Source of the DNA: Agrostemma githago
Taxonomy: Eukaryota > Streptophyta > Magnoliopsida > Caryophyllales > Caryophyllaceae
NCBI GenBank assembly: GCA_958450325.1
Contig: OY288241.1
Location: 52,896,078 to 52,960,077, forward strand
Length of the DNA stretch: 64,000 nucleotides
Direction: 5' to 3'
Each line of letters starts with the position of its first letter. Position 1 is the first letter of the stretch. Positions 1 to 9,716 of the stretch are shown piece by piece. Position numbers and translations under genes: made by a program. Under the pieces are notes generated by a model. It saw nothing but the letters and a program-made list of their open reading frames with translations, was not told the origin of the DNA and did not search any database.

Positions 1-1676
1 AAAAGTGTATGTATTGAGTCGAAATCGTTCCAACTCTTCACGAATGGTCTCGGGAACCTGAAACGAGCTAGAGGAAACATAAGTAGCCCATGAACCGCTC
101 CCAAGGAGCGATTCCACAAGGAAAATGGGACCAAAATACAGCAAAATAGGCACTACAAACTACACTTATTAGCACCGCTGAGGATTTCTGATTTGTTTGG
201 TAGGTTGTGTTGTGCGGGGATTTGCCATGTGTGAAGCTTCGCTAGGGGAAATATAGTCATAGTGTCACCTTTCCTTGCGAGAGTTAAAATACGTACTTTC
301 GGATGTTCTGAACGCTCTGAATATGACCGATTTTGTCTTAGTTTAGAAAGATAGGCGCAGGCCTTCCTGCGGTCCAATTGTAGAGCGCACGACCTCGTGC
401 GTCCTGATCTTCAATCGTTGGAGGTAGTGCGGTTCAGCTCCTGTTTTACGGACTTGAAATAAGACGATGACTTGTAAGCGACCAACTCATTTGCTTAAAA
501 CAAAAGCGCGAAAGACCTTTTGTCCCGAGATCGCCCCTTTGCCATTTTCGCCGATTTTGAGCTTGATTCTCCACCTTTCTTGATAATGTTGACCTTAAGT
601 AAGTGTTCCTTACTTACCCATGTCGATTTTATGCTTGATTTGTGTTATTTTAAGTCGAATTTGTGTAAACCCTAGAAATCGATTTTGGGTGTTTCAACTT
701 AGCTTCGTTTTGATGCTTGTTTTTGGTCCCATTTAATATTTGGGGTAGTATAGAGCTTGTAAAAGTGATTATTATCTTATTAGGAGCTTGAAGGTCCTTT
801 AATGGCTTCTCATTGCAAAAATCTGAATTGTCTAGGGTTTAGGCCCAATTTTTCGATCATTCCTGTCTTTGATTCCCATAAATTTGTTGATTCCTTGTTT
901 AGGAAGTTATGGGTAGCTTGTATGTCAATTTTCGTGACTCGAAACGCACTCTAGGTCATTTTGTGTGAGACCGTGAGGTATAAAAAGGACCGTATAGGGC
1001 CGTAACAATGCCCGATTGTCTCGAAACTGCTTTTATTGCGACCGCGGCACGAAATGTGACGTAGGGTGTGTTTTGGAAGTTTGTTAGCTTGTCTATAATT
1101 TTTGGACCCATTTTGACCTGTTTAGGCTGTTTGAGTCGACATGAAATGGTTTGCTTTGCCTCGATTACAGTTGAAGATGACGCGAGGCGTCCTAGTGAGG
1201 CGCCCACAGCTGGTAGGACAGTCGAGGTTACCAAGGCGGGTACGTCGACCTCAAGGACCGCTCGCTGGAGGAGACAGAGTGTTCACTAGCCTAGGCTAGA
1301 GGTTGGGGCGATCAATAAGGAGGAATTTGATCGTGTTCAGAACAGGAAGCTTCCATGGTGAGGGACAAGGTCCAGGGCGAGGAGGTCGGTTACATGGACC
1401 CTGTGTGGCCCAAGGATTGACATGGATGTCAGTTAGTAATCCACCCTGATCTGCACGTGTTGATTCGCACTGTTAACTATAAAGGGGAATTGTTTGTCAT
1501 CTTGAATATATTTGTTTTGACTCTGCTTTGACCTATAAAGGGGAATTGTTCATTTGGCACGACTTGCTTACGTTGTTGTTTTCTGTTTTTGCACCCCCAA
1601 GCCAGATGAGGACGTTTTAGGGGTATACGGTGTGCCTGGATGTGTTCTCGCAGAAGCTAAGCCCTAAGGCTAAGGA
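1..1676. other. Unassigned left flank; probable retroelement-derived non-coding DNA
   Basis: I see no convincing gene here. The first ~130 bases on the minus strand can be read as an open stretch ending at the window edge, too short to judge. Positions 480-1300 are T-rich and intron- or UTR-like. Two near-identical TATA-like blocks (CTATAAAGGGGAATTGTT) lie at 1477 and 1533, upstream of the plant mobile domain fragment that begins at 1683, so the right part is plausibly the promoter/leader of that fragment. This is inference. Confidence 0.4.
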
Positions 1677-1682
1677 TTGAAT

Positions 1683-1874
1683 ATGGAGACGGCCTTGAGT
1701 CCTTTAGTCGATCACTGGACTCGTTCGGTTGACTGCAAGGTTCGGAGTAACCTGAAGGTGGTTAGGGCGATGATAGATCACTTTCATGATACTACCTCGA
1801 CTTTTCATATGTCGTTTGGAGAGGCCGGAATGACTTTAGAGGATTTCAGGGTGATCACGGCGTCTGCAAACTGA
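1683..1874 (+). pseudogene. Plant mobile domain (PMD) protein, N-terminal fragment
   Basis: A 63-residue open stretch starting at the ATG at 1683 reads like the N-terminal part of plant mobile domain / aminotransferase-like proteins: a 'LVDHW' segment, then 'STFHMSFGEAGMTLEDF', which resembles the family's TFHL-GEMT-TLEDV signature. PMD proteins in plants (MAIN/MAIL family) act in nuclear silencing, and versions are carried by transposons. This piece stops at 1872 where it runs into an oppositely oriented RNase H sequence, so most of the domain is lost. Its position and orientation relative to the neighbouring reversed pol fragment match those of the antisense PMD gene of the element at 44.5-46.2 kb, so it is best read as the same kind of passenger gene, fused by deletion to the RNase H end. 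Function is not expected. Confidence 0.6.
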
Positions 1875-3070
1875 TTTTCCTCACGCGGGATATGTACGAA
1901 GTTGATTTCTTTGAACTCGCTAGTGATTGCTTCAATCATGGCTTGGTACTGAGCTAGTCTTACGCTATAGATCTTCCAAATGCCCATGACTTGGTTGACT
2001 ACTAGTGACAAGTCACCGTGAACCCTAAGGTTCTTAACTCCTAGTGTTACTGCTGCTTGCAATCCTATTAGACAGGCTTCGTACTCGACTGCATTGTTGG
2101 TTACTGGGAAGTCTAGTTTTATTGATATGGGAGTGGTCACCTTGCAGAGAAATCAGAAGAATTCCCACACCGTAACCTCTCATTTTTTAGGCACCATCGA
2201 AACACAGGTGTCATGATTCATCGTCTGCGAATAGTATGTCTTCATCGGGAAATGACCATGTATCGATTGGATGTGTTTCTTCTATTGGGTTTTCTACTAG
2301 GAAATCGGCCATTACTCTCCCTTTGATGACCTTGAGCGGTACGTAGGTTAAGTCGAATTCCACGAGCATTAGGGTCCATCTTGACAATCGCTCATGAAGA
2401 ACTGGTTTTTCGAAGATGTATTTGATATGGTTCATTTTGGAATATATTTGTACAGTATGGCTAAGCATGCAATGTCGTAACTTCTTGGTAGACCATACTA
2501 AAACGAGACATGATTTCTTTAGAGGAATGTATTTTGTGTCTTATTCGAGAAAATTTATACTACTGTAGTAAATTATTCTCTCTTCTTTGTCAATGATTTG
2601 TACTAGCATGACTCCCATTGCGGTCTTAGTTACGGTGAGATAAAGAGATAGAGGTACCGCTTTCTTAGGAGGCATTAGTACTGGTGGTTTGGCTAGCATT
2701 TCTTTTACCCTATCAAAGGCTTTCTGGTATTTGTCATCCCAGATTGTTGGTTCGGTAATTTTGAGCTTCTTGAAGATCGGCTCGCAGATCATGGTCAGTT
2801 TGGTGATGAATCGGCTGATGAATTGTATTTTGCCTAGGAATCCACGGATTTCCTTTTCATTCTTGGGTGTAGGCATATCGAGTAGGGCCTTGATTTTCGA
2901 TGGATCTGCTTCGAATCCTTGTTGGCTTGCAACGTGGCCTAGAAGCTTTCCAGATGTGACTCTGAAGGCGCATTTTTGAGGGTTTAGTCTCATGTTGTAT
3001 AGGCGTAAGCGTTTGAGGAACTTTTGGAGGGCGGCAATGTGTCCTTCTCGGTTTTGTGATTTGACTATCA
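1868..3070 (-). pseudogene. Tat/Ogre-like Ty3-gypsy pol fragment (RT, RNase H, archaeal-type RNase H)
   Basis: On the minus strand three broken reading blocks follow each other in pol order. 3070-2541 is the C-terminal half of reverse transcriptase, starting immediately after the YADD box at 'MIVKSQNREGH', with 'LNPQKCAFRV' and 'IRGFLGKIQFISRF'. 2468-2211 is the classical RNase H end ('HIKYIFEKPVLHERLSRW'). 2140-1868 is the second, archaeal-type RNase H ('NNAVEYEACLIGLQAA' and 'IPREENQFADA'). A second RNase H is the hallmark of the Tat lineage. Stops and frame changes separate the blocks. The integrase is missing, deleted up to the PMD fragment at 1874, and the RT N-terminus is cut off at 3070. 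The best relative in this window is the element whose pol lies at 25-42 kb. Confidence 0.8.
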
Positions 3071-3844
3071 TGTTGATGGTAAATCTTAAATAGCAAAATC
3101 TACTCGTACAAACACATTTATAAACCCAAAACATGCACAACAACAACTATAAAGTAGTAAATGGCAAGTAGCAGGATCGAACCACAAGGATGGACGTAAA
3201 TTGTAAGAGATAAGAATCTAGAGAAAACTATACTGGCAAAGCAAAAGAACTTTTAATCTAAGGAAGAACTAGGATGAACAAGAGAAGAAATTAACTAATC
3301 TAAACATTGAATGAGGGGTTTTTGTAAGTTGGTTTGGTAATAAACAAGAAATTGTTGATAATAACAAAATCAATGATAAACAAGTATCCCGGTGAAAATC
3401 GATACCACAACGATATAATTCAACCACAAATGCAAAACAATCAACTCTTAATATTAACTATCTAGAATTTAACAATCAACTCTTCTTTATAATATGGGCC
3501 TCCATTTAAAATTTAGAACAGGGCCACCCGTAAGCATTTGACGGCCCTGATTGCAATAAAATCATAAATAATAAGATATGTTGGCCAAACAACAAATATC
3601 ATAATCAATTCATAAACAATAAGAACAGGATAATGAAATAGATAGATTAGGGATATAAAGAGTTCTCACAAAGTATTATAGGAATTGAAATGGAAAAATA
3701 CACCAAGAGGGAAGGCTTAGTTCTTCATACGACCTTACCCAAAAGGTACAAATATTAAATCTAAGTTCTAATAGAGAAAGGAAAAATAAAGAGAGAGAGA
3801 ATGGGAAAAAACTGGAGAGAATATATGGTCAATTTATATTCGCA
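3071..3844 (-). mobile_element. Divergent partial LTR related to the 1.9 kb solo-LTR family
   Basis: This AT-rich segment starts with TG exactly where the RT fragment breaks and can be closed with CA near 3844. It shares short blocks with the minus-oriented solo LTR at 27.6-39.4 kb: 'TCGAACCACA' near 3177, 'AGAGAAGAAATTAACTAATC' near 3281, and 'GAAAACTATACT' near 3221. No target-site duplication is visible (TATCA on the left, TCTAA on the right), and it is shorter than its relatives, so it is a truncated or rearranged copy. No coding sequence is seen. Confidence 0.45.
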
Positions 3845-3854
3845 TCTAACATTT

Positions 3855-5896
3855 TACTTTTCGCTCCTAACTTCTAACTACTAACTTTCTGACATTACAA
3901 TACTCGTTCTTTTACGTATCGAGTACTAAGGATGACGAAATAAGGAAACCTGAACACAAGAGTACCGCACTCGCGTCGCCAGTCGCTTATCTCATCACCC
4001 CGCGTATTTGGTTGTTAAGGCGAGTCAACTCTCTAAAACGCTTTTACGCTTTTGTTCTATCACTATCGTGTATATATAATCAAAACTATTTTTACACGGC
4101 TCGAGTGGGTCCAATGACGGTATCGACATCGTAGATCCTAATGATCAAATTACGATGTCGAGATACGTAGGACCTAATGCGTACAAGGACAAGTCGTTAT
4201 CAATTCGGAATAAACGTCAGATGACGCCAAATTCGCACATCATTGACCCATGGTCAATGTCGATGTTGAATAGTGCAAATTGTTTAATCAGAATAGATTT
4301 ACTTTTAAAATGAGCGCATCGGACTAAAGTTTCTGCCCAAAGTCCGCAAACAACCAGACAGAGCGCTAGGATGGTGGCGCCTCACACTTGAGCCGCGCCA
4401 CCCCAAGCACCTGAAGGTCAAGGTGCCCCAAGGCAAGCGCCTGACCCTCGGGTTATGACGCGATCGTGGAATTCTTTGTCGTATATTTTCGATATTGTTA
4501 ATAATCGTCACTCTGAAATGTTTGATGTCGATTCTGTAATGAAATTTCATACATAAAGAGTCATCGACAATCGAGCTAATACGAAACCTAATGATGTCAA
4601 TGTGAGTGTCGTACGGTCCATGAGACCCGAAAATAATGCCACGATACGGAAGGCTTCGATATTCAAATCATAAATTGGGACAATATTAAGGTCAAAATGA
4701 GGTATCATTGGCTTTCAACGTAGTCAAACAACGATATGAGTTTTACCTAGGGAATTATACTTGTGACGCAAGTCAATGCATGTTAATCTATCACATATTT
4801 TCTCTTAAGTCTACATCTCATATCAATTTTCAACCTATTATCGTTTTCCCTTTGTGACTTTGAATGAATGCCTCATGATATTAATCTATACCAACGACTC
4901 CCTAGTCGGACTCGGTATTCGAAGAATCAAGGCAACCAAATTTCATTAGGATAAGTCGGGACGAGACTTCGAGATCTAGGAATCAAGCTAGCATCACACT
5001 TTGGTCTCGTAAGCTGGCGATTCCGGCACCCCAATGTTCTTGCCTGAAGGTTGGGACGCTGAGCTCCCTGTGCCTGATTTCTAGGTCGCACGAGCTCACG
5101 CGCCTGAACCTCTGTCCTCTAATTATTACGCAACATAATGCGTAACTGATCAGAGTCTGTCCAATCGTTTAGTTTACAGTTTCTATTTGCGTTTCTATTT
5201 ACGAGCCCGTTATAGTTTACGTCTACCGTTTCTAACCCAATATCACAATTGTTTGTCATATTGTGAATTCCGGGTTGTATTCCACCCGTGTAACTTATAA
5301 TCTCTCTTTTCAAGTTATTTAATTCATTGTGTGGCATTTATCACTTTTAAATGAACCCACATGCTAAATCCGACTTCAACAATACAAATCAAGATGCATT
5401 AAACGACGTAGTGAACATACAAATTTGCATGTCTAGTATAAAACAATGTTTGTCATAACATTTCACCATCTTACCAACGCGCATACTTAAACACCAATCG
5501 ATGTCTTAGTAGAGGCCGATATGTGCGTGCGGGGTTGGATGCCTTTCATGGGGTTTCCAACACGTACCTTCACCCCTTTCTCAGAACCTTCGATTCCCGG
5601 ATGCCCGAAACCATTGACAGTGAGAGTCATTCGATATACGATACTCGATAATTTGACATCGCTATCATTATAAAAAAGGACGAACCCTACAAGCTCTAGT
5701 ACTATAAGGCATGTCATGCTTTGTGGGCGATACGCCTAAATACAGAGTGGGTTCAAACGGGTTCAAACTCCCACAAAGTTCAGTGGCGACTCCATTATCA
5801 TTTAAATTTCAATTCGAGAACAATCTCACACGAGAACATCCGCCTACCAAAACCCGCGCCTGACCGCGGCGGGCGTGGACCTATCTCATGTCCATA
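3855..5896 (+). repeat. 5' LTR of the Tat/Ogre-like element, 5'-truncated
   Basis: The segment matches, in inverse orientation, the solo LTR at 26061-27569 plus 39399-40771, and directly the 3' LTR at 46986-48168. The first ~790 bases of the LTR are absent, and the homology starts near 3855 beside the foreign segment at 3071-3844. It ends in CATGTCCATA, where the other copies have CATGTCCACA, immediately before the primer binding site. Confidence 0.75.
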
Positions 5897-5899
5897 ATT

Positions 5900-5917
5900 T
5901 GGCGACTCCGCTGGGGA
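5900..5917 (+). other. Primer binding site (tRNA-Arg-like) of the Tat/Ogre-like element
   Basis: TGGCGACTCCGCTGGGGA begins three bases after the LTR end. This is the form of primer site reported for Ogre-type elements and attributed to tRNA-Arg. I recall that assignment and could not check it. Its position fixes the element's orientation as plus. Confidence 0.75.
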
Positions 5918-6687
5918 AACCTGATGTACAACTTGTCATTGGGGTCTTCACGTTGAGACTCAAAAAGAAATGGAATGGTTACTAAAGTACACGTGTTAGT
6001 TCGTTGGTTCATGCATAACCCCCAAATTTATTAGGGCCGGTTACTTGTGACCGACGTCCCACTATACCGCGATGTATTCCAAATTGGTTATGTCAAGGTG
6101 TTCATGGCAGATTCGTATGGGTTTCGCGACATGTCCTTATGCAAATTGCTAAGGGAGTTTGTCCCGATTATCGAATAGGCTATGCGCACTGGTATAGACC
6201 TTATCTAGGCCGACAAAGACTTAGTATAAAGCATACATGCTATCGTCATAATGCCTGTGTGACTACTTGCTACTTGGTTTCCGTGTCATTTTCAAAAACC
6301 ATCATTTCAAAATGCATCTTTTCAAAATATCCAATTTTCAAAAACCCGAAATGCTGCTGAAATTTAGACTTAAGATTTACTTAAAATAAATCTATTTTCT
6401 AGCCGACATGCTATCAATTTCAATATTCAAATTCCCAACTTTTCAAAAACTAGGTCCTGTCGGCATGCTGCCAATTTCAAAAGACAGGATCGTCTCCCAA
6501 TTTTCAAAATGTGAAATTTTCGCAACCATTCTAATATTTAAAATGCTCAGTTCTGTCGGCATGCTGCCAGTTTCAAAAGTCGGAACAGTCCTCCGAATTT
6601 TTCAAAATTCAACCCTTTTCCAAAACCCTTTCGATTCTAGGGTCTACCGTAATCCGTGTGTCTGGTCTCACCTAGTTCATCGAAGAT
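5918..6687 (+). other. Leader region of the Tat/Ogre-like element
   Basis: No convincing reading frame is present between the primer site and the inserted solo LTR. The stretch 6290-6620 is rich in TTTCAAAA blocks, and CTGTCGGCATGCTGCCA occurs twice (about 6458 and 6553), with a partial third copy near 6400, indicating a decayed local repeat. Confidence 0.6.
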
Positions 6688-7488
6688 TGATGTGTGCCAA
6701 ATTTGGCCCACTTTTCCACCCATTTAGACCCGTTTTCCAATCGCTTTTGTGATATTTGTGTGCGATTATCGCCTTATTTGAGTGTTTCTCACTCTAGCAA
6801 TCTCTCTTGTGCATTTTACGTGTTTTGGGCAGTTTCCTATTATTTTGTTAGGAATCCATTGTCCGAGAGCATGTTCGAGCTTACATGGTCACAAGAGAGT
6901 GGAATATCGTCCCAAAGCATGATGAAAGTCCAAAGTCCAAATCCAAGAGGTGAAACCTTGAGCAAAAGGGTAAAAATCAATGAAAAGGGCAAAACTCAAG
7001 TCCTTTGGGCAAATTCTCATGACAAGGTCAAACTTCAAATGCATATATATATAGAGTTCTCGACATCGGATTGAAGCGATTTCAGTTGGAGGTAAAATCT
7101 TATCTTCTTAGCTTTCCAACGACATATCACACACCCCAATCGGAGATCAAACGAGAGATTTATGGTCCTCTGAAGTCACAGGGCGAAGTTTCACCCGATG
7201 AGATATGACCGGGCGAAATTTCACCCTACGAGATTTTTGAGTTTTTGGTCAGATATTTCATCGAAAGAAACTTTGCCTGATGAAATTTTGACCGGGCGAA
7301 ACTTCGCTCGACAGTGTTTCCTCCTCAGATTGTCATTTCGGACAAAAAAGGTCACCGGGCGAAACTTCACCCTACAGGGCGAAACTTCGGCCAACGGTAT
7401 TTTGGCGATATTGGAGAGAATCCGCAGGGTAAAACTTCACCCTATGAAGATTCAAAGGGCAAAGTTTCATTTCAAGGGTAAAGATTAT

Positions 7489-8181
7489 GTTCCGGTCACG
7501 GAAACAATTAACCCGGCTCTGGATTCGGGTTGTATAATCGGATTATCAGTGAGCAATTGATCGCCTGATTTCCTTAAACCTCTCCTTTGTCTTACTCCCT
7601 TGATCGGACCTTCCCGGCGGAGTTGGCCTGCTCCCTGCACAATGAACGCATAGGGCCTCGGAGGTTGTCCGAGGAAACCCTCTCCGATGCCTAAGTTAGT
7701 CCGTGAAATGCCTTAATGAACCTAGCTCGTGAGGAACTAGGTGGCGTTTTTAGGAGTGGGAGTCTAGAGAGAGAAAATCCAATCTCTCTCATGTGGGAAA
7801 TGGGAAAGTATTTATACCTTCCCACAAGAGAGAGAGGAAAAGAGAAAAGAAGAGAGGGAAATGGGTGGATGCTTGTGCGACACGTGGACTCACCTTGTCC
7901 ACTCACTTCCCCTTACCTTAGGCAAAATGACGGATGGGTCCCCGATTCTTCCCTTGGTCCTGCTTGGGTGGGAGTGCCCTGGAAGCAGGCAGGGAGCTTG
8001 GTTGCCGCCTGCTTGGCAGGCGGCAAGACCATGCCAGGCAGCTAAATGTCTAAGGCCACCTACTTGGAGGTTTTGACGATATTGCTGGGAGGTCTGCTGG
8101 GCAGGCCTTCTCTTATTCTTGAGTCGGGCACCCTGGGGCCTGACAAGAGGGCGACCCGTGGCTGGCTACCGACTCACATCA
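7489..8181 (-). repeat. 3' LTR of the Retand-like element
   Basis: It is nearly identical to the LTR at 19346-20037. In element orientation it carries a G-box (CACGTG inside GACACGTGGA, near 7880) about 65 bases upstream of a TATA box (GGTATAAATAC, 7808-7818), so transcription would start near 7785. An inverted repeat built on GCAGGC lies around 7985-8040. The bases just upstream of this LTR in element sense (complement of 8182-8200) do not form a classic polypurine tract. Confidence 0.9.
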
Positions 8182-8537
8182 ATTGGCCCTCGCCGGCTGA
8201 GGGGGAGAGGGGCTCCTGCTCGGCAGGCGACATCTTGTTTTGGGACGGCGGGAGGTTGACTCCTCGAACACTCTTGCATTAAATGCGTCCCGTGTTCCCA
8301 AGGGAACAAGCTTTAATTTCTCTGGGTATGCAGAGAGTTTAAACGTCTTCTTTCATGATTATTCCTCTTTGCAAAGTGGATTTTCGAGCAGTGTGCCAGT
8401 TTGATGATTGGCTCTCCTCTTTGCAGAAGTGGTTGGAGCACCATTAATGCCCTGCTTCTGCTCTTTTTTTAAATTGTACCTTCCTTCACCATTTTCACGA
8501 CCCATTTCCAACTTTCCTTTCTTTCTTTGTCTTAATC

Positions 8538-9122
8538 ATGGTTTGGATCAAGAAATTTGTGACTCGCCGTGGAGTTCGCTATGTTACTTTCATTTTTAGA
8601 GGATTTTGGAGGCTTCGGTACGCTCGGGCTGCCTATCGAGCTGTCCGTCGTAGCCGCCGTTCACGGCTTCATTCCCGTCGGAAGGGCAAGAAAATTCCAA
8701 CTAGGTTGAGAAAGCGTCTCAAGAGGTCCTCACCCCCCGCTGCTCCTAGATTCAGGCGTTACCCCCAGGGAGGGGGTTGCTTTGACAGGGGATGCCACGA
8801 ATGCTTTCCGTGGCTGCACCCTGAGCAGTTTGACCCTAACTTCTCTGATACTGACTCCTCCTTGGCGTCAGGCCCCTCCTCGCCTGTGAAACGGACAGGT
8901 TGTCGCACCTGCGACGAATCGCAGGCCGTTCCCTTTGGCAGGGACTGGGAGGATAGCAGCCGAGACTCCGACGACAGCGAGGGTCTTGGTTGTTTGAGTG
9001 ACAGGGATGAGGATGGGATCCCTGATGATCCTTTCAAAGACTCCCCAGACTGGGACTGGGGTTCGGATTTTGGGGGCCCAGGCAGCCCTGGGGACCCTTC
9101 CCCTGACTTGGATGATGATTAG
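8538..9122 (+). CDS. Antisense passenger ORF of the Retand-like element: 194-residue basic/acidic protein
   Basis: It starts at the first ATG of the frame (8538) and ends with TAG at 9120-9122. I do not recognise the family. Residues ~1-70 are strongly basic, with many arginines ('RAVRRSRRSRLHSRRKGKK') and an aromatic start ('MVWIKKFV'). The middle has a Cys/His cluster ('CFDRGCHECFPWLH', later 'CRTC'). The last ~75 residues are dominated by Asp, Ser and Gly. The shape, a basic N-terminus, Cys/His knot and acidic tail, suggests a nucleic-acid or chromatin binder, but this is inference. It lies between the 3' LTR and the larger antisense gene, in the same orientation. AATGAAATGAAA and TG-rich sequence near 9222-9260 could end its transcript. 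No clear TATA box was found upstream. Confidence 0.6.
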   Translation: MVWIKKFVTRRGVRYVTFIFRGFWRLRYARAAYRAVRRSRRSRLHSRRKGKKIPTRLRKRLKRSSPPAAPRFRRYPQGGGCFDRGCHECFPWLHPEQFDPNFSDTDSSLASGPSSPVKRTGCRTCDESQAVPFGRDWEDSSRDSDDSEGLGCLSDRDEDGIPDDPFKDSPDWDWGSDFGGPGSPGDPSPDLDDD

Positions 9123-9460
9123 GCCTGCGTAGCAGGGCGTTTGCTTGTTGGGCCGGAATTTCTGGGCCCTTGTATATTTTCGTTTCTTGTTTGGCACTGA
9201 ATGTAATTTTCCCTTTTAAGGTTTAATGAAATGAAATTTAGGCAATGTGTTTGTGTGTTGTATTTTTAATATTTTTTTATTACTTTTGTTTGAAGTGAAG
9301 AGGGGACGTCACAGGGTGATCAATCCTTTGACACCCTTTGGTCCCTTCGAGGCTATTCTTGGGAAACTACACAGGGCTGACTTCTGAGGATGTGACGCGT
9401 GGACAGTAGTCTGTGGGGGGACTCTTGAGGTTTTGGCGACTCTTTGTATGCCCTTCTCCC

Positions 9461-9468
9461 TATAAAAG
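9461..9468 (+). promoter_or_regulatory. TATA box of the spliced antisense gene
   Basis: TATAAAAG lies in a CT-rich context about 255 bases upstream of the ATG at 9717, leaving room for a leader. About 75-160 bases further upstream are ACGT-core motifs (GGACGTCAC near 9304 and GTGACGCGTGG near 9392) of the kind bound by bZIP factors. Promoter activity is inferred. Confidence 0.6.
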
Positions 9469-9716
9469 TAATCAGTCACCCATTCTTCCTCTTTTTCCTT
9501 CTTCAATCTTTCTTCTCTCTTGAAATCTTCCTATTCTCTTTTTCTGCAAAACCCTTGGGTGTTGACGGCTTGTACCCCACTTTGTACCCCCATTTCTCTG
9601 GGAGATTTCTTCTTCAGGCTTTCACCGTACCGGCAGGCGATCTTAGGTTAGACTTTTGTCTTCCATTTCTCGTTTTTCTTTTCGATTTCTTGTTTTCCGC
9701 TTCCATTAGAGTTATA

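Noticed and set aside
1..150. Possible host exon on the minus strand at the window edge
   Set aside because: It is under 45 codons, with no clear splice site and no recognisable family.
6139..7560. Several plus-strand ORFs of 70-126 codons
   Set aside because: They lie in the leader of the Ogre-like element and in the solo LTR, rich in simple TTTCAAAA and palindromic repeats, with no protein resemblance.
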